From Gordonia rubripertincta (GTDB lineage: Bacteria; Actinomycetota; Actinomycetes; Mycobacteriales; Mycobacteriaceae), in assembly GCF_038024875.1 (NCBI RefSeq), contig NZ_CP136136.1, positions 3,348,001 through 3,412,000 on the forward strand: DNA of 64,000 nt, in the 5' to 3' direction. The notes beneath the pieces were generated by a model. That model was not told the origin of the DNA. It worked only from the letters and a program-made list of their open reading frames with translations, and did no database searches. Below, piece after piece: positions 17,168-25,369 of this stretch (its first letter is position 1; each line of letters opens with the position of its first letter). The translations under genes were made by a program, and so were the position numbers.

Positions 17168-18762
17168 GTCACCCGCGCGGGTACGCCGCGGTGAGGAGTA
17201 GTGAGGCGAGGGTGGCTTCGGCGTCGGAGGCGTTGCGTAGGTCGATGATCTGGCGCATCTGTAGGCGTGGTTGATCGCCGGACTCCTGCTCGGGTCCATG
17301 GATTTCGGTGCGCACGTGTTGTAGGTGTTCGGCGAATCGTCGGGGTATGTCGGGTCGCCGGTTGATGCGTTCGGGGTTGGGGTGGTGCGCCGGGTTCGGT
17401 GTTGAGCCGCCAGGTGGCGCGGCCTTCGTCGGGTCCTTCGCGGACCATGCGGGTGGTGTATTGGCCGGGTTGGTTGCCGACCATGCGGTTGTGTTTGGGG
17501 CAGGCGGGGGCGAGGTCGGTGATGTCGGTGAGTCCCCCGAGTCCCCAGTCGAGTTGGGCGTGATGTACTTCCACGTGTGCGGCGGGCACACCGCAGTCGG
17601 GGGTGGAGCAGGTGTCGCCATCGGGTCGGGCGAAGGAGACGAGTCGTTGTTCGCGGGTGGCGAGGCGTTTGCCGCGTCCGAAGTAGAGGGGGATGGCGGT
17701 GGCGTCTTTGAACACGGCCAGCCAGGGTTGGGCGTCGGCGGCCATGGGGATGAGGTCGGTGATCGGGATCAGGGTGCCGGTGGCGGTGACGGCATAGCCG
17801 GCTTCGCGGATCAGGTCGTTGAGGTCGGCTTTGACGATCACCTGCATGGGTAGTCCGCGGTGACTCTTGCCGAGCATGCCGTCCTCGAGCACGGCTTTCA
17901 GCAGGGCGTTGAAGGCGTCGTGGTTGAGCTGGGCGGGGGAGCGGTCATCACGTTCAGCGGCGGCAGCCACTGCCTCGGGATCGGCATCCTCGACTGAGCC
18001 ACAGGGTGAGTCGGGGTCATTCGGATTGTTCATGCCGGGTTTGGCCCACACGGCCAGGAACATCGACACCCGTGCCAGGAGTTCGGGTGTCAGGGTGGCG
18101 GTCATCTTGGCGGTGCCGTCGGCGCGTTGGCGGTGGAGGTACAGCTGGCGGCGGCGTTTGCGGTCGGTGTCGTCGGTGAGGGTGCCGTCGGGATCGAGGT
18201 AACCCAGCAGGCGGGCGCCGGCTTCGGTGATCTGGTCGGGGGTGAGGGTGACGGCTTGTTCGGCGATGGTGCGTTCGGCGGCAACCTGCACATCGTGGTC
18301 GAGGGCGTGGGGGATCTGGTCGAGCACGTCGATCACCGCATGTACATGCGCCGACCCGACCTGTCCGGCGGCGAACGCCGTGGCGAGGGTGGGGTGGACG
18401 GGTTCGAGGGGTGCGCCGGTGGTGGCGTCGGGGTAGGTGGCGGTGGCCCTGGTTTGTTTGAGCCGTTTGCCGGGGTAGGCCATACGCAACCGGTGTTTCA
18501 TGTAGTCGATGACGCTGCGGTAGCCGGCTTTACGGGGCAGGTCGCGTTGGTCGGCTTCGACGATCTGCTGGTTACCGGTGTAGGTGAGTCGGGCGATCGC
18601 CTGTTCGATACGGACACCGGCGTCGTCGACCTCGGTATCGGACAGGCGGGTGAAACCCGCGGTCTGCAGCTGGTCGATGATCGTATCGAGTTCATCGAGC
18701 AACGCGGGCACCCCGACCGGAGACGACTCATCAGCGACATCGGTTGATGCGATATCGGTCAT
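17158..18762 (-). CDS. DUF222 / HNH endonuclease domain protein (13E12 type), 3' end probably frameshifted
   Basis: A member of the actinobacterial DUF222-HNH family, often multi-copy and of unproven function. From the ATG at 18762 (preceded by GGGGGTGACC) it runs 534 residues. DUF222 covers about 20-300, and an HNH nuclease motif lies near 390-440 (CSTPDCGVPAAHVEVHHAQL, then LAPACPKHNRMVG). After WRLNTEPGAPP (near 17395) the frame becomes an Arg/Thr/Pro-rich stretch typical of out-of-frame GC-rich DNA. Another minus frame there reads PNPERINRRPDIPRRFAEHL and ends at 17169, one base short of the terminator. A single-base deletion (or sequence error) near 17385-17400 is the simplest reading, so the native end is probably 17169. 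Confidence 0.8.
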   Translation of the reverse strand: MTDIASTDVADESSPVGVPALLDELDTIIDQLQTAGFTRLSDTEVDDAGVRIEQAIARLTYTGNQQIVEADQRDLPRKAGYRSVIDYMKHRLRMAYPGKRLKQTRATATYPDATTGAPLEPVHPTLATAFAAGQVGSAHVHAVIDVLDQIPHALDHDVQVAAERTIAEQAVTLTPDQITEAGARLLGYLDPDGTLTDDTDRKRRRQLYLHRQRADGTAKMTATLTPELLARVSMFLAVWAKPGMNNPNDPDSPCGSVEDADPEAVAAAAERDDRSPAQLNHDAFNALLKAVLEDGMLGKSHRGLPMQVIVKADLNDLIREAGYAVTATGTLIPITDLIPMAADAQPWLAVFKDATAIPLYFGRGKRLATREQRLVSFARPDGDTCSTPDCGVPAAHVEVHHAQLDWGLGGLTDITDLAPACPKHNRMVGNQPGQYTTRMVREGPDEGRATWRLNTEPGAPPQPRTHQPATRHTPTIRRTPTTRAHRNPWTRAGVRRSTTPTDAPDHRPTQRLRRRSHPRLTTPHRGVPARVTSV

Positions 18763-18824
18763 GACGGTCACCCCCGATGCCGTAGTTCGAATACATGTGG
18801 TCCTCCTGACGGTTTCGTGGGTCA

Positions 18825-20060
18825 CTACTGGTGTGGCAGAGCAGGACACGCCCCTCCTCGTGTGAGTGTCGACATCGCGATGAGTGCTTCTGGTGAGTGG
18901 AATCCGTAGGCCCGTTTGGTCAGTGCCCTCAGATGCGTGTTGGTGGCCTCCACCCGGGCGTTCGATAGGCCCACGACAACGGAGTTGTAGATCTGGATCT
19001 GTTGCTGTCGTACCGATCTGGCGAGACCGACGAGTTCGATGATTCGACTACGATCAGCTCGATGTAACCAGTGCTCGAGCCGTCGCCACGTGCCGGAATG
19101 TTCCCCGGTAACGATGTGGCGGAGTTCCTCTTTCAGTTGATACGCGCGAGCGAGTTCACTATTGGCGCGTTTGACGATCAGCTCACGGGTCCGCTGTTGA
19201 CCGGGGGTGAGGTTCTCGGGGTTCTTCAACAGTGCCCACCTCAGATTCCTACGATCGTCGTTGGAGAGACCGTGGATCCGGTTGAGGACCCGGCTACGAC
19301 AACGGTCCACGGCACGGGTGGCCCACTGGACGACATGAAACGGATCCATGCATCGAATGGCATCCGGAGCACGTTCTGCAACAACCGTTTCGATGTACTG
19401 ACCCGCGTCGGCGCTCACATGGGTCAGCTGTGCACTGCGCGTGGCGCCGAGCTCGTCGAAGAACTGGCGAAGCGTCTTCTTGGTTGCACCCTCACGCGCC
19501 CACACCAACCTGCCGGTGTCGTGGTCGACGATCACCGTCAGATATCGCCGACCTTTTCGGTAGGCGATTTCATCGATACCAATCCTGCGCAACCCATCCA
19601 TTCGGTCGGCCTGTCCGGTGTGATCGGCAACGACTCGAGCGATGATGCGTTGCACTGTTCGCCACGACACCCTCATGTACTCACACACCGCGGATGATGG
19701 ACTGTGCGCGGCGAGCCAGGCGACCGTGTCGTCGAATCGGCGCGTCATCTTTGCTGCCGGCCGTGCCCACGGCACATGTTCTGTGACGACGCCGTGCAGG
19801 CTGCAGTCGACCCGTCCAATGTGTCCTTGCAGGTAGCAGCGCATCCCGCCCAGGTCGAGGTGTCGCCAACGGCGCGGATGGTGTGGACGGTCATAGCCTG
19901 GTCGACGCCGTCGACAGTGTGGACACCGCGAGCCCTGCCTGCGTTTCGCACGGACCGAGACGACCAACAACTGGCCGTCATCGTCGTCTTCAATGGCGAC
20001 ATCAAGAACCACCAGGTTCTCGATCTTCAGCAACTTCTGCAGTAGTCTAGTAGCGCGCAA
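18825..20060 (-). CDS. ISL3 family transposase
   Basis: A 411-residue DDE transposase. It has an N-terminal zinc-finger-like CPHC with a preceding Arg-rich stretch (about 40-60), an HTH region near 125-145, and catalytic-domain motifs RIGIDEIAYRKGRRYL (Asp163), VSADAGQYIE (Asp218), MDPFHVVQWA and NARVEATNTHLRALTKRAYG (Glu371), the expected ISL3 pattern. The start is TTG at 20060, inside a 16-base inverted repeat (20052-20067 with 20108-20123). No internal stop or gap, so it may be active. It lies between the HNH gene and the sulfonate-type ABC operon. Confidence 0.93.
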   Translation of the reverse strand: MRATRLLQKLLKIENLVVLDVAIEDDDDGQLLVVSVRAKRRQGSRCPHCRRRRPGYDRPHHPRRWRHLDLGGMRCYLQGHIGRVDCSLHGVVTEHVPWARPAAKMTRRFDDTVAWLAAHSPSSAVCEYMRVSWRTVQRIIARVVADHTGQADRMDGLRRIGIDEIAYRKGRRYLTVIVDHDTGRLVWAREGATKKTLRQFFDELGATRSAQLTHVSADAGQYIETVVAERAPDAIRCMDPFHVVQWATRAVDRCRSRVLNRIHGLSNDDRRNLRWALLKNPENLTPGQQRTRELIVKRANSELARAYQLKEELRHIVTGEHSGTWRRLEHWLHRADRSRIIELVGLARSVRQQQIQIYNSVVVGLSNARVEATNTHLRALTKRAYGFHSPEALIAMSTLTRGGACPALPHQ

Positions 20061-20123
20061 CGCCCTGCTCCTCGGTTTAGTCTTCGCAAACCAAACCTTA
20101 AGTGAGACAGGGCGTTGCGCGCT
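20052..20123. repeat. 16-base perfect inverted repeat around the transposase start
   Basis: AGCGCGCAACGCCCTG at 20052-20067 and its exact complement at 20108-20123, with a 40-base spacer that holds a smaller GGTTT/AAACC stem. The inner arm contains the TTG start codon of the transposase, so the folded RNA would hide it; this may be an IS end or an expression control. Confidence 0.7.
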
Positions 20124-20324
20124 TCAGGCGCACCGGGAGGCACCCACAGAACCGTCAAGAGTGCCATACATGTTCGACTGTACCCGCAATTCCGTTGCCG
20201 TGCAGGAAAAATCGAACATCTGCGGCGACGCGACAACTGTCGGTGCCGCATGGTAGAGCCGTTAAGATAGCCGCGAAGCTGTGGAGGGCAGGTCTCAGTC
20301 AGGCTGCGCAAGGGATCTCGACGC

Positions 20325-20372
20325 ATGATGACCACAGATCGCACTGCCGTGGCGAGCAGTCGGGTGTTCTGA
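20325..20372 (+). CDS. Possible short leader ORF upstream of the ABC operon
   Basis: A 15-codon frame (MMTTDRTAVASSRVF) with AGGGA about 8 bases before its ATG, ending 88 bases before the permease start. The 400 bases from 20061 to 20460 otherwise show no gene. It has no cysteine run, so it does not match known actinobacterial cysteine attenuator peptides; probability of being real is low. Confidence 0.2.
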   Translation: MMTTDRTAVASSRVF

Positions 20373-20460
20373 ATCACCCTGGGCCAAAGGGTCCCTCGCG
20401 GCTGGACGTGTCAGTAGCGTCCGACAAGTCCTGACCAGCCCACTCTCAGGCGGATTCCTA

Positions 20461-21337
20461 ATGACCCTCCAGCTCTCGACGACGCCGGGCGTCGTCGGTG
20501 CCGTGCCCGCGGCACCTGCGACCGAGGCCGCGCCGGCGAGTTCGACGCCGCGCTCTCGCCGACTCTCGGTTCCGCGTACCAAGGTGACTCGTGCTCTGCG
20601 TCAGTCCATCGGTCTGATCCTCGTGGTCGCCATCTGGCAACTCGGGGGCGCGAGACTGGTTGGGAGCCACCACACCGGCGCCGACCGAGGTGGTCACCGC
20701 GGGATGGGAACTCATCCGCACCGGTGAACTGTGGACGCATCTCGCCGCCTCCGGACGCCGCGTGGCAATCGGTTTGGCCGTGGGCATCGCCGTCGGTGCG
20801 GTGCTGGGTGCGGCCGCCGGACTGTTCAAGGTCGCCGAGGACCTGGTGAACGCGCCCGTCCAGGTGCTGCGCATGATGCCCGCGGTCGCACTCGTGCCGG
20901 TCTTCATCATCTGGTTCGGCATCGGTGACGAATTCAAGATCGCACTCATCATCGTGGCGCCGATCTTTCCGATCTACCTGAATGTCGTCGCCGGCATACG
21001 TGGCGTCGACCAGAAGCTGATCGAGGCCGCAGAGTCGTTGGAGCTCACCCGTTTCGAGCTGATCCGGTACGTCGTCCTTCCCGGTGCGCTGCCGCAGATC
21101 TTCGTCGGCCTCCGTCAGGCTCTCGGTATCGGCTGGCTGGTGCTCGTCGTCGCCGAGATGCAGACGACACCGGTCGGTCTCGGGTTCCTGATGAACGACG
21201 CCAAGGAGTATCTGAGGACCGACCAGATCTTCCTGGTCCTGGTCATCTACGCGATCCTCGGCCTGTTGACCGATATCGCCGTGCGCCTTCTCGAACGCCG
21301 GTACCTGTCCTGGCGCAACGGATTCGAAGGACGGTGA
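20461..21337 (+). pseudogene. ABC transporter permease, SsuC/TauC-like, interrupted by a 1-nt frameshift
   Basis: Inner-membrane permease of an aliphatic sulfonate/taurine/nitrate-type importer. The N-terminal part from ATG 20461 (through TM1, GLILVVAIWQLG) is in one frame. The rest (GATTPAPTEVVTAGWELI to FEGR) is in the next, with the EAA loop EAAESLELTRFELIRYVVLP and the remaining membrane segments. The switch falls at a run of five G at 20644-20648; removing one G gives WQLGARDWLGATTPAPTEV, joining both parts into about 291 residues, the normal length. So either a real pseudogene or a homopolymer error. The downstream part alone could start at TTG 20660 (225 residues) but would lack TM1. 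Confidence 0.82.
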
Positions 21338-21340
21338 CCC

Positions 21341-22093
21341 GTGGGCAGCGATAGTGAGAACAGGGTTGTCGTCTCGGGCGCGGGTCGTGAGTTCGACGGC
21401 CGGAGGGTTCTGGCCGACGTCCATCTGACCATCGAACCGGGAGAGTTCGTCGCGCTCCTGGGGGCGAGTGGCTCCGGCAAGAGCACGCTGTTGCGCGGCA
21501 TCGGCGGACTCGACCGCGGGTTCACCGGGACGATCGAGGCCCCGGACGCCAAAGCCATCGTGTTCCAAGAGCACCGGCTCATGCCGTGGTTGTCCGTGTG
21601 GCGCAACGTCGCCCTGGGTCTACGTGGCGGCAACACCCGTGACCGGGCAAGACGTGCGCTCGAGGAGGTCGGTCTCGCGTCGAAATCCGACGCGTGGCCC
21701 TCGACCCTGTCAGGTGGTGAGGCGCAACGGACGGCACTGGCCCGCGGGCTGGTGCGCGAGCCGGAACTGCTGCTGCTCGACGAGCCGTTCGGCGCGCTGG
21801 ACGCACTCACCAGGATCAACGCCCAGAAGCTCGTCGCACGACTGTGGGAAACGCATCGCCCGGCAACGCTTCTCGTCACCCACGACGTCGAAGAGGCTCT
21901 CCTGCTCGCCGACCGTGCGCTGATCCTGCGCGGCGGCCGCATCGCGGAGGAGATCGTCGTCGACCTTCCCCGCCCACGCCGCGTCACCGATCCCGAGTTC
22001 GTCGCCCTGCGCTCACGTCTGCTCGCCGGTCTGGGAGTCGGCGACGGCGAGCCCATCCGCACCACCACCGATCAGGAGTACACGCATGTCTGA
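21341..22093 (+). CDS. ABC transporter ATP-binding protein, SsuB/TauB-like
   Basis: A 250-residue ATPase that powers the importer encoded around it. It has Walker A GASGSGKST (41-49), Q-loop VFQEHRLMPWLSVWRN, signature LSGGEAQR, Walker B ELLLLDEPFGALD and the switch His in LLVTHDVEEALLLADRALIL. These, with the MPWLSVW sequence after the Q-loop, place it in the nitrate/sulfonate/taurine subfamily. GTG start, 3 bases after the permease stop; its own stop overlaps the flavoprotein start by 8 bases, so all are one transcript. Confidence 0.93.
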   Translation: MGSDSENRVVVSGAGREFDGRRVLADVHLTIEPGEFVALLGASGSGKSTLLRGIGGLDRGFTGTIEAPDAKAIVFQEHRLMPWLSVWRNVALGLRGGNTRDRARRALEEVGLASKSDAWPSTLSGGEAQRTALARGLVREPELLLLDEPFGALDALTRINAQKLVARLWETHRPATLLVTHDVEEALLLADRALILRGGRIAEEIVVDLPRPRRVTDPEFVALRSRLLAGLGVGDGEPIRTTTDQEYTHV

Positions 22094-23699
22094 GCAACTG
22101 ACGCTGTCCACCGATGTGCTCGTGATCGGCGGCGGGCCGGCCGCCACCTGGGCGGCCATCCATGCCCGCGACGCGGGCGCGGAAGTCATCATCGTCGACA
22201 AGGGCTACTGCGGTACCTCGGGCACGACGGCGCCGGCCGGAACCGGTGTCTGGTACGTGGTTCCCGATTTTGACGAGCGCGCCAAGGCCAAGGCGAGCCG
22301 CGAGACGCTGGGCGGCCACCTCGCCGACCACGCGTGGATGGATCGGGTGCTCGATCAGACCTACGCCAACATGCACCGACTTGGCGCCGAAGGGCGTTAT
22401 CCGTTCCCGATCGACGACCGGACAGGTGAGCCCATCCGTACCGGCGTCCAGGGACCCGAGTACATGCGACGGATGCGGGCCTGGGTCCAGCGCCGCGGTG
22501 TGCAGATTCTGGACCATTCGCCGGTCCTCGAACTCCTCACCGACGCGGCGGGCGCCGTGCGCGGCGCGGCCGGATACCAACGCCAGGCCGACCGCGACTT
22601 CCGCATCACCGCGGGTGCCGTCGTCCTCGCCACCGGTGGCTGTGCCTTCCTCTCGAAGGCCTTGGGTACCAATGTCGACACCGGTGACGGTGCCCTCATG
22701 GCCGCCGAGGTCGGGGCGTCGTTCTCGGGAATGGAGTTCGCGAACGCCTACGCCATCGTGCCCAAGGGCTCGACGGTGACGAAGACGGCTTACTACGGGT
22801 ACGCGACCTTCTTCCACGCCGACGGGCGCATCGTCGAGGGTGCCGGGTCGATGAAGGGGCGGTCGATGATCGCGCGCACGTTGCTGAACGAGCCCGTCTT
22901 CGCCCAACTCGACCGTGCCGACGAAGCGGTCGCGGCGAAGATGCGGAAGGGACAGCCCAATTTCTTCCTCCAGTTCGACCGCCGCGGAATCGACCCGTTC
23001 ACACAGCGATTCGAGGTCGACCTGCTTGCCGAGGGGACCGTTCGGGGAACCGGGGGCATCGACGTCGTCGACGACGACTGCTGGACGGGTGTGCCGGGGC
23101 TGTACGCGGCCGGCGACGCGGCGACGCGTGAACGCATCTGTGGCGGCTTCACCGGTGGCGGCAGCCACAATTCGGCGTGGGCCATGTCCTCGGGCAGCTT
23201 CGCCGGAGGGGCTGCCGCCCGAACTGCGCTCAGCGCCGGCGGCGCGGCACCGGTCGATCGTCTCCGCGGCGCCGGAACCGTCGGGCTGTCCATCAGCCGC
23301 GGCTCGCTGAGCGCCGACGAGGTGGTCGCGGCGGCCCAGGCCGAGCTGATCCCGTTCGACAAGAACTACATTCGCACCGGCGACCGGATGGCGTCGGCCC
23401 TGGGGGAACTCGATTCCCTGTGGGACCAGGTCTCCGGCAGGTCCTACGGAGCCCTGACGCCGGCCGGCCGCGTAAGGGCCAGAGAGGCTGCCGCGATCAC
23501 TGCCGTCGGACGGTGGATCTATCGATCGGCGTTGGCGCGTACCGAATCCCGGGGCATGAGCAAGCGTGACGACCTCCCCGGCCTCGATCCCGCCCAGCAG
23601 GCCCATGTGCGCACCGGCGGACTCGACGACGTGTGGGTGTCCGCCGCGCGGTCGGCCGACCACACCGGAACCGAGACGCTCGCGAGGATCCCGGCATGA
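22086..23699 (+). CDS. FAD-binding oxidoreductase, AprA/SdhA flavoprotein superfamily
   Basis: A 537-residue flavoprotein. N-terminal VLVIGGGPAATWAAIHARDAGAEV (about 11-34, read in parts) is the FAD Rossmann motif. Other features are VVLATGGCAFL near 178, and GLYAAGDAATRERICGGFTGGG, the second FAD-contacting motif of the succinate dehydrogenase/fumarate reductase/adenylylsulfate reductase family. The covalent-FAD histidine of SdhA is absent (CGTSGTTAPAG instead). The next gene encodes a two-cluster ferredoxin and overlaps it by 4 bases (ATGA), an arrangement like AprA-AprB. Sitting inside a sulfonate-type importer operon, it probably oxidises or reduces the imported, likely sulfur-containing, compound. 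The substrate is not established. Confidence 0.85.
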   Translation: MSEQLTLSTDVLVIGGGPAATWAAIHARDAGAEVIIVDKGYCGTSGTTAPAGTGVWYVVPDFDERAKAKASRETLGGHLADHAWMDRVLDQTYANMHRLGAEGRYPFPIDDRTGEPIRTGVQGPEYMRRMRAWVQRRGVQILDHSPVLELLTDAAGAVRGAAGYQRQADRDFRITAGAVVLATGGCAFLSKALGTNVDTGDGALMAAEVGASFSGMEFANAYAIVPKGSTVTKTAYYGYATFFHADGRIVEGAGSMKGRSMIARTLLNEPVFAQLDRADEAVAAKMRKGQPNFFLQFDRRGIDPFTQRFEVDLLAEGTVRGTGGIDVVDDDCWTGVPGLYAAGDAATRERICGGFTGGGSHNSAWAMSSGSFAGGAAARTALSAGGAAPVDRLRGAGTVGLSISRGSLSADEVVAAAQAELIPFDKNYIRTGDRMASALGELDSLWDQVSGRSYGALTPAGRVRAREAAAITAVGRWIYRSALARTESRGMSKRDDLPGLDPAQQAHVRTGGLDDVWVSAARSADHTGTETLARIPA

Positions 23700-24067
23700 T
23701 CGAACTCGTCGTCGCATCGGCCTGCATCGCCTGCGACAAATGCGTGAACGTCTGCCCGACGAACGTCTTCGACGTCGGCGCAGACGGTGTGCCGGTGATC
23801 TCCCGGCAGTCCGACTGCCAGACGTGCTTCATGTGCGAGGCGTACTGCCCGACGGACGCGCTCTATGTCAGCCCGCAATCGTCGCCGATCGGTCCGGGGG
23901 ACGCTGTTCGCGACGAACTCATCGGCAGCTACCGCGAGAAGCTGGGCTGGGGGAAGGGACGTCAACCGGGAAGCCGCACAGCCGTCGGACCGCCCATTCC
24001 GCACGGGGATCCCCCACCACGACTCGTCGAGCGAACCCAGGACGAACTCACCCCCTCCACCAGCTGA
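23696..24067 (+). CDS. 4Fe-4S dicluster ferredoxin, AprB-like
   Basis: A 123-residue electron carrier with two [4Fe-4S] motifs: SACIACDKCVNVCP at about 8-21 and SDCQTCFMCEAYCP at about 42-55 (CxxCxxCxxxCP each). A long Pro-rich C-terminal tail follows (about 85-123). Its ATG overlaps the flavoprotein stop, so the two are made together and should form a complex in which the clusters pass electrons to or from FAD. The N-terminal IELVVASACIACDKC resembles the AprB subunit of adenylylsulfate reductases. Confidence 0.88.
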   Translation: MIELVVASACIACDKCVNVCPTNVFDVGADGVPVISRQSDCQTCFMCEAYCPTDALYVSPQSSPIGPGDAVRDELIGSYREKLGWGKGRQPGSRTAVGPPIPHGDPPPRLVERTQDELTPSTS

Positions 24068-24168
24068 CCACTCGGCAGCTGAAATCAACTGAACTGCAAC
24101 CGGTTCACCGAACTCGCGCGATCTCGCATCCCGGCAACCGCCGATCGCCAAGGAACAGAGAAACACCC

Positions 24169-25197
24169 ATGAACATCGACCTCCGAACACCGATCCGCCG
24201 AGTCAAGCGCACGGTTGCCGTCCTCGCGGCCGCCTCCGCCGTGATGGCGCTGGCCGCATGCGGGTCCGACGACACGTCCTCGTCCCAGCGCGACGTCATC
24301 GACACCCTCCGCATCGGTGTCATCGGATCGAGCAACGTCATCGCGGGCCCGGTGGGCTTTGCGCACAGTCGCGGCGAACTCATCGAGGCGTTCGCGCCGC
24401 TCGGCGTCAGCAAGGTGGAGGTCTTCAGCTTTCCCAACGGCCCCGACCTGAACCAGGCCCTCATCGGTGGACGACTCGACGTGGCGAGCTACGGCGACAC
24501 CCCCGCGCTGGTGGCCCGCGGCTCCGGCCTGCAGACGCGACTCGTCGCGGTGCAGCAGTTCGACAACGACGCCGGTGTGGTCGCCAAGGATCCGTCGATC
24601 AAGACGCTCAAGGATCTGGCCGGCAAGAACATCGGAGTCCCCAAGGGCTCCTACATCGACCGGTATCTGCAGGGGGCACTGGCCGAGGAAGGGATCTCGG
24701 CGAACCTGATCCACCTCTACCCGGCAGATCAGGAGGCACCCCTGAACTCGGGCGAGATCGACGGTGCGGCACTGCCGGGTGTTATCCCGTCCGTTCAGCT
24801 CCAGGCATTCGAGGCCAAGGGCTTCCACCTCGTGGACTCGGTCTACCGTGACCACCCGAACCTCGCCGGGACGAGTGTGACCGTCAGCAGCGAGGACTTC
24901 CTCACCAAGAACCCCGAGTTCGCACCCACCTGGCAGAAGCTGCACGCCGCCGCGGTCAGGTTCGCCAAGGCCCACTGGGACGAGTACCTGAAGTTCGAAC
25001 TCGCCAACTCGAAGGCCCCCGAGGCGGCGGTCCGTGCCGCGGCGAACCCCGACGGTTACTCCGAGGAACCGTTCCCGGCACAGGCCGTCGAGCTGCTCAC
25101 CGGCACGAAGGCGTTCCTCGTCGAGCAGGGCAGCATCAAGGCGGACTTCGACCTCGACACCTGGTTCCAACTCCCCTCGGGGGACAAGAACCCCTGA
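24169..25197 (+). CDS. ABC transporter substrate-binding lipoprotein, SsuA/TauA-like
   Basis: The extracellular binding component of the importer. 342 residues with an n-region KRTVAVLAAAS and lipobox LAAC (lipidated Cys31), followed by an NMT1/SsuA-like periplasmic-binding fold: LRIGVIGSSN, GRLDVASYGDTPALVARG, LKDLAGKNIGVPKGS and the C-terminal FDLDTWFQLP. Start ATG with AAGGAACAGAG before it. A 101-base gap separates it from the ferredoxin gene without a terminator, so it is the last gene of the operon, and a strong hairpin follows it. The ligand is probably a sulfonate or other small organic anion. Confidence 0.9.
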   Translation: MNIDLRTPIRRVKRTVAVLAAASAVMALAACGSDDTSSSQRDVIDTLRIGVIGSSNVIAGPVGFAHSRGELIEAFAPLGVSKVEVFSFPNGPDLNQALIGGRLDVASYGDTPALVARGSGLQTRLVAVQQFDNDAGVVAKDPSIKTLKDLAGKNIGVPKGSYIDRYLQGALAEEGISANLIHLYPADQEAPLNSGEIDGAALPGVIPSVQLQAFEAKGFHLVDSVYRDHPNLAGTSVTVSSEDFLTKNPEFAPTWQKLHAAAVRFAKAHWDEYLKFELANSKAPEAAVRAAANPDGYSEEPFPAQAVELLTGTKAFLVEQGSIKADFDLDTWFQLPSGDKNP

Positions 25198-25218
25198 CAC
25201 GAGGCCTGGCCACAACGT

Positions 25219-25247
25219 CGGCGACCCGGGTACCGCCCGGGTCGCCG
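25219..25247 (+). terminator. Terminator after the ABC/flavoprotein operon
   Basis: A 12-base GC stem (CGGCGACCCGGG with CCCGGGTCGCCG) around loop TACCG, 22 bases after the lipoprotein stop. Confidence 0.75.
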
Positions 25248-25328
25248 TCGCGCGTCGTGGGGGCGTGGCGCCCGACACACCACACGCCGGTGATCACCCG
25301 CACCAGAAACCCGCTGGCCACCGACCCG

Positions 25329-25334
25329 TATCCT
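25329..25334 (+). promoter_or_regulatory. Candidate -10 element of the his operon
   Basis: TATCCT fits the actinobacterial TAnnnT -10 pattern and would give a leader of about 29 bases carrying GGAGAG before the hisD ATG. No clear -35 seen. Confidence 0.4.
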
Positions 25335-25369
25335 GGACGGGTAATTTCCCGCACCGACCAGGAGAGATC

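Larger units (their letters stand above)
18825..20123 (-). mobile_element. ISL3-family insertion sequence (ends not resolved)
   Basis: The element is defined by the intact transposase. I could not find a convincing pair of terminal inverted repeats or an 8-base target duplication. The left limit given is the transposase stop and the right limit is the outer arm of the 16-base inverted repeat. True ends may be tens of bases further out on either side. Confidence 0.55.

Noticed and set aside
18790..20130. Terminal inverted repeats and target duplication of the ISL3 element
   Set aside because: A weak GGTTT-starting similarity between 18811 and the complement near 20092 has only about half the bases matching and no flanking duplication, so ends were left unresolved.
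20270..20460. Cysteine-type leader peptide or SAM riboswitch before the sulfonate operon
   Set aside because: No cysteine run in any short frame and no recognisable riboswitch core could be traced by eye.
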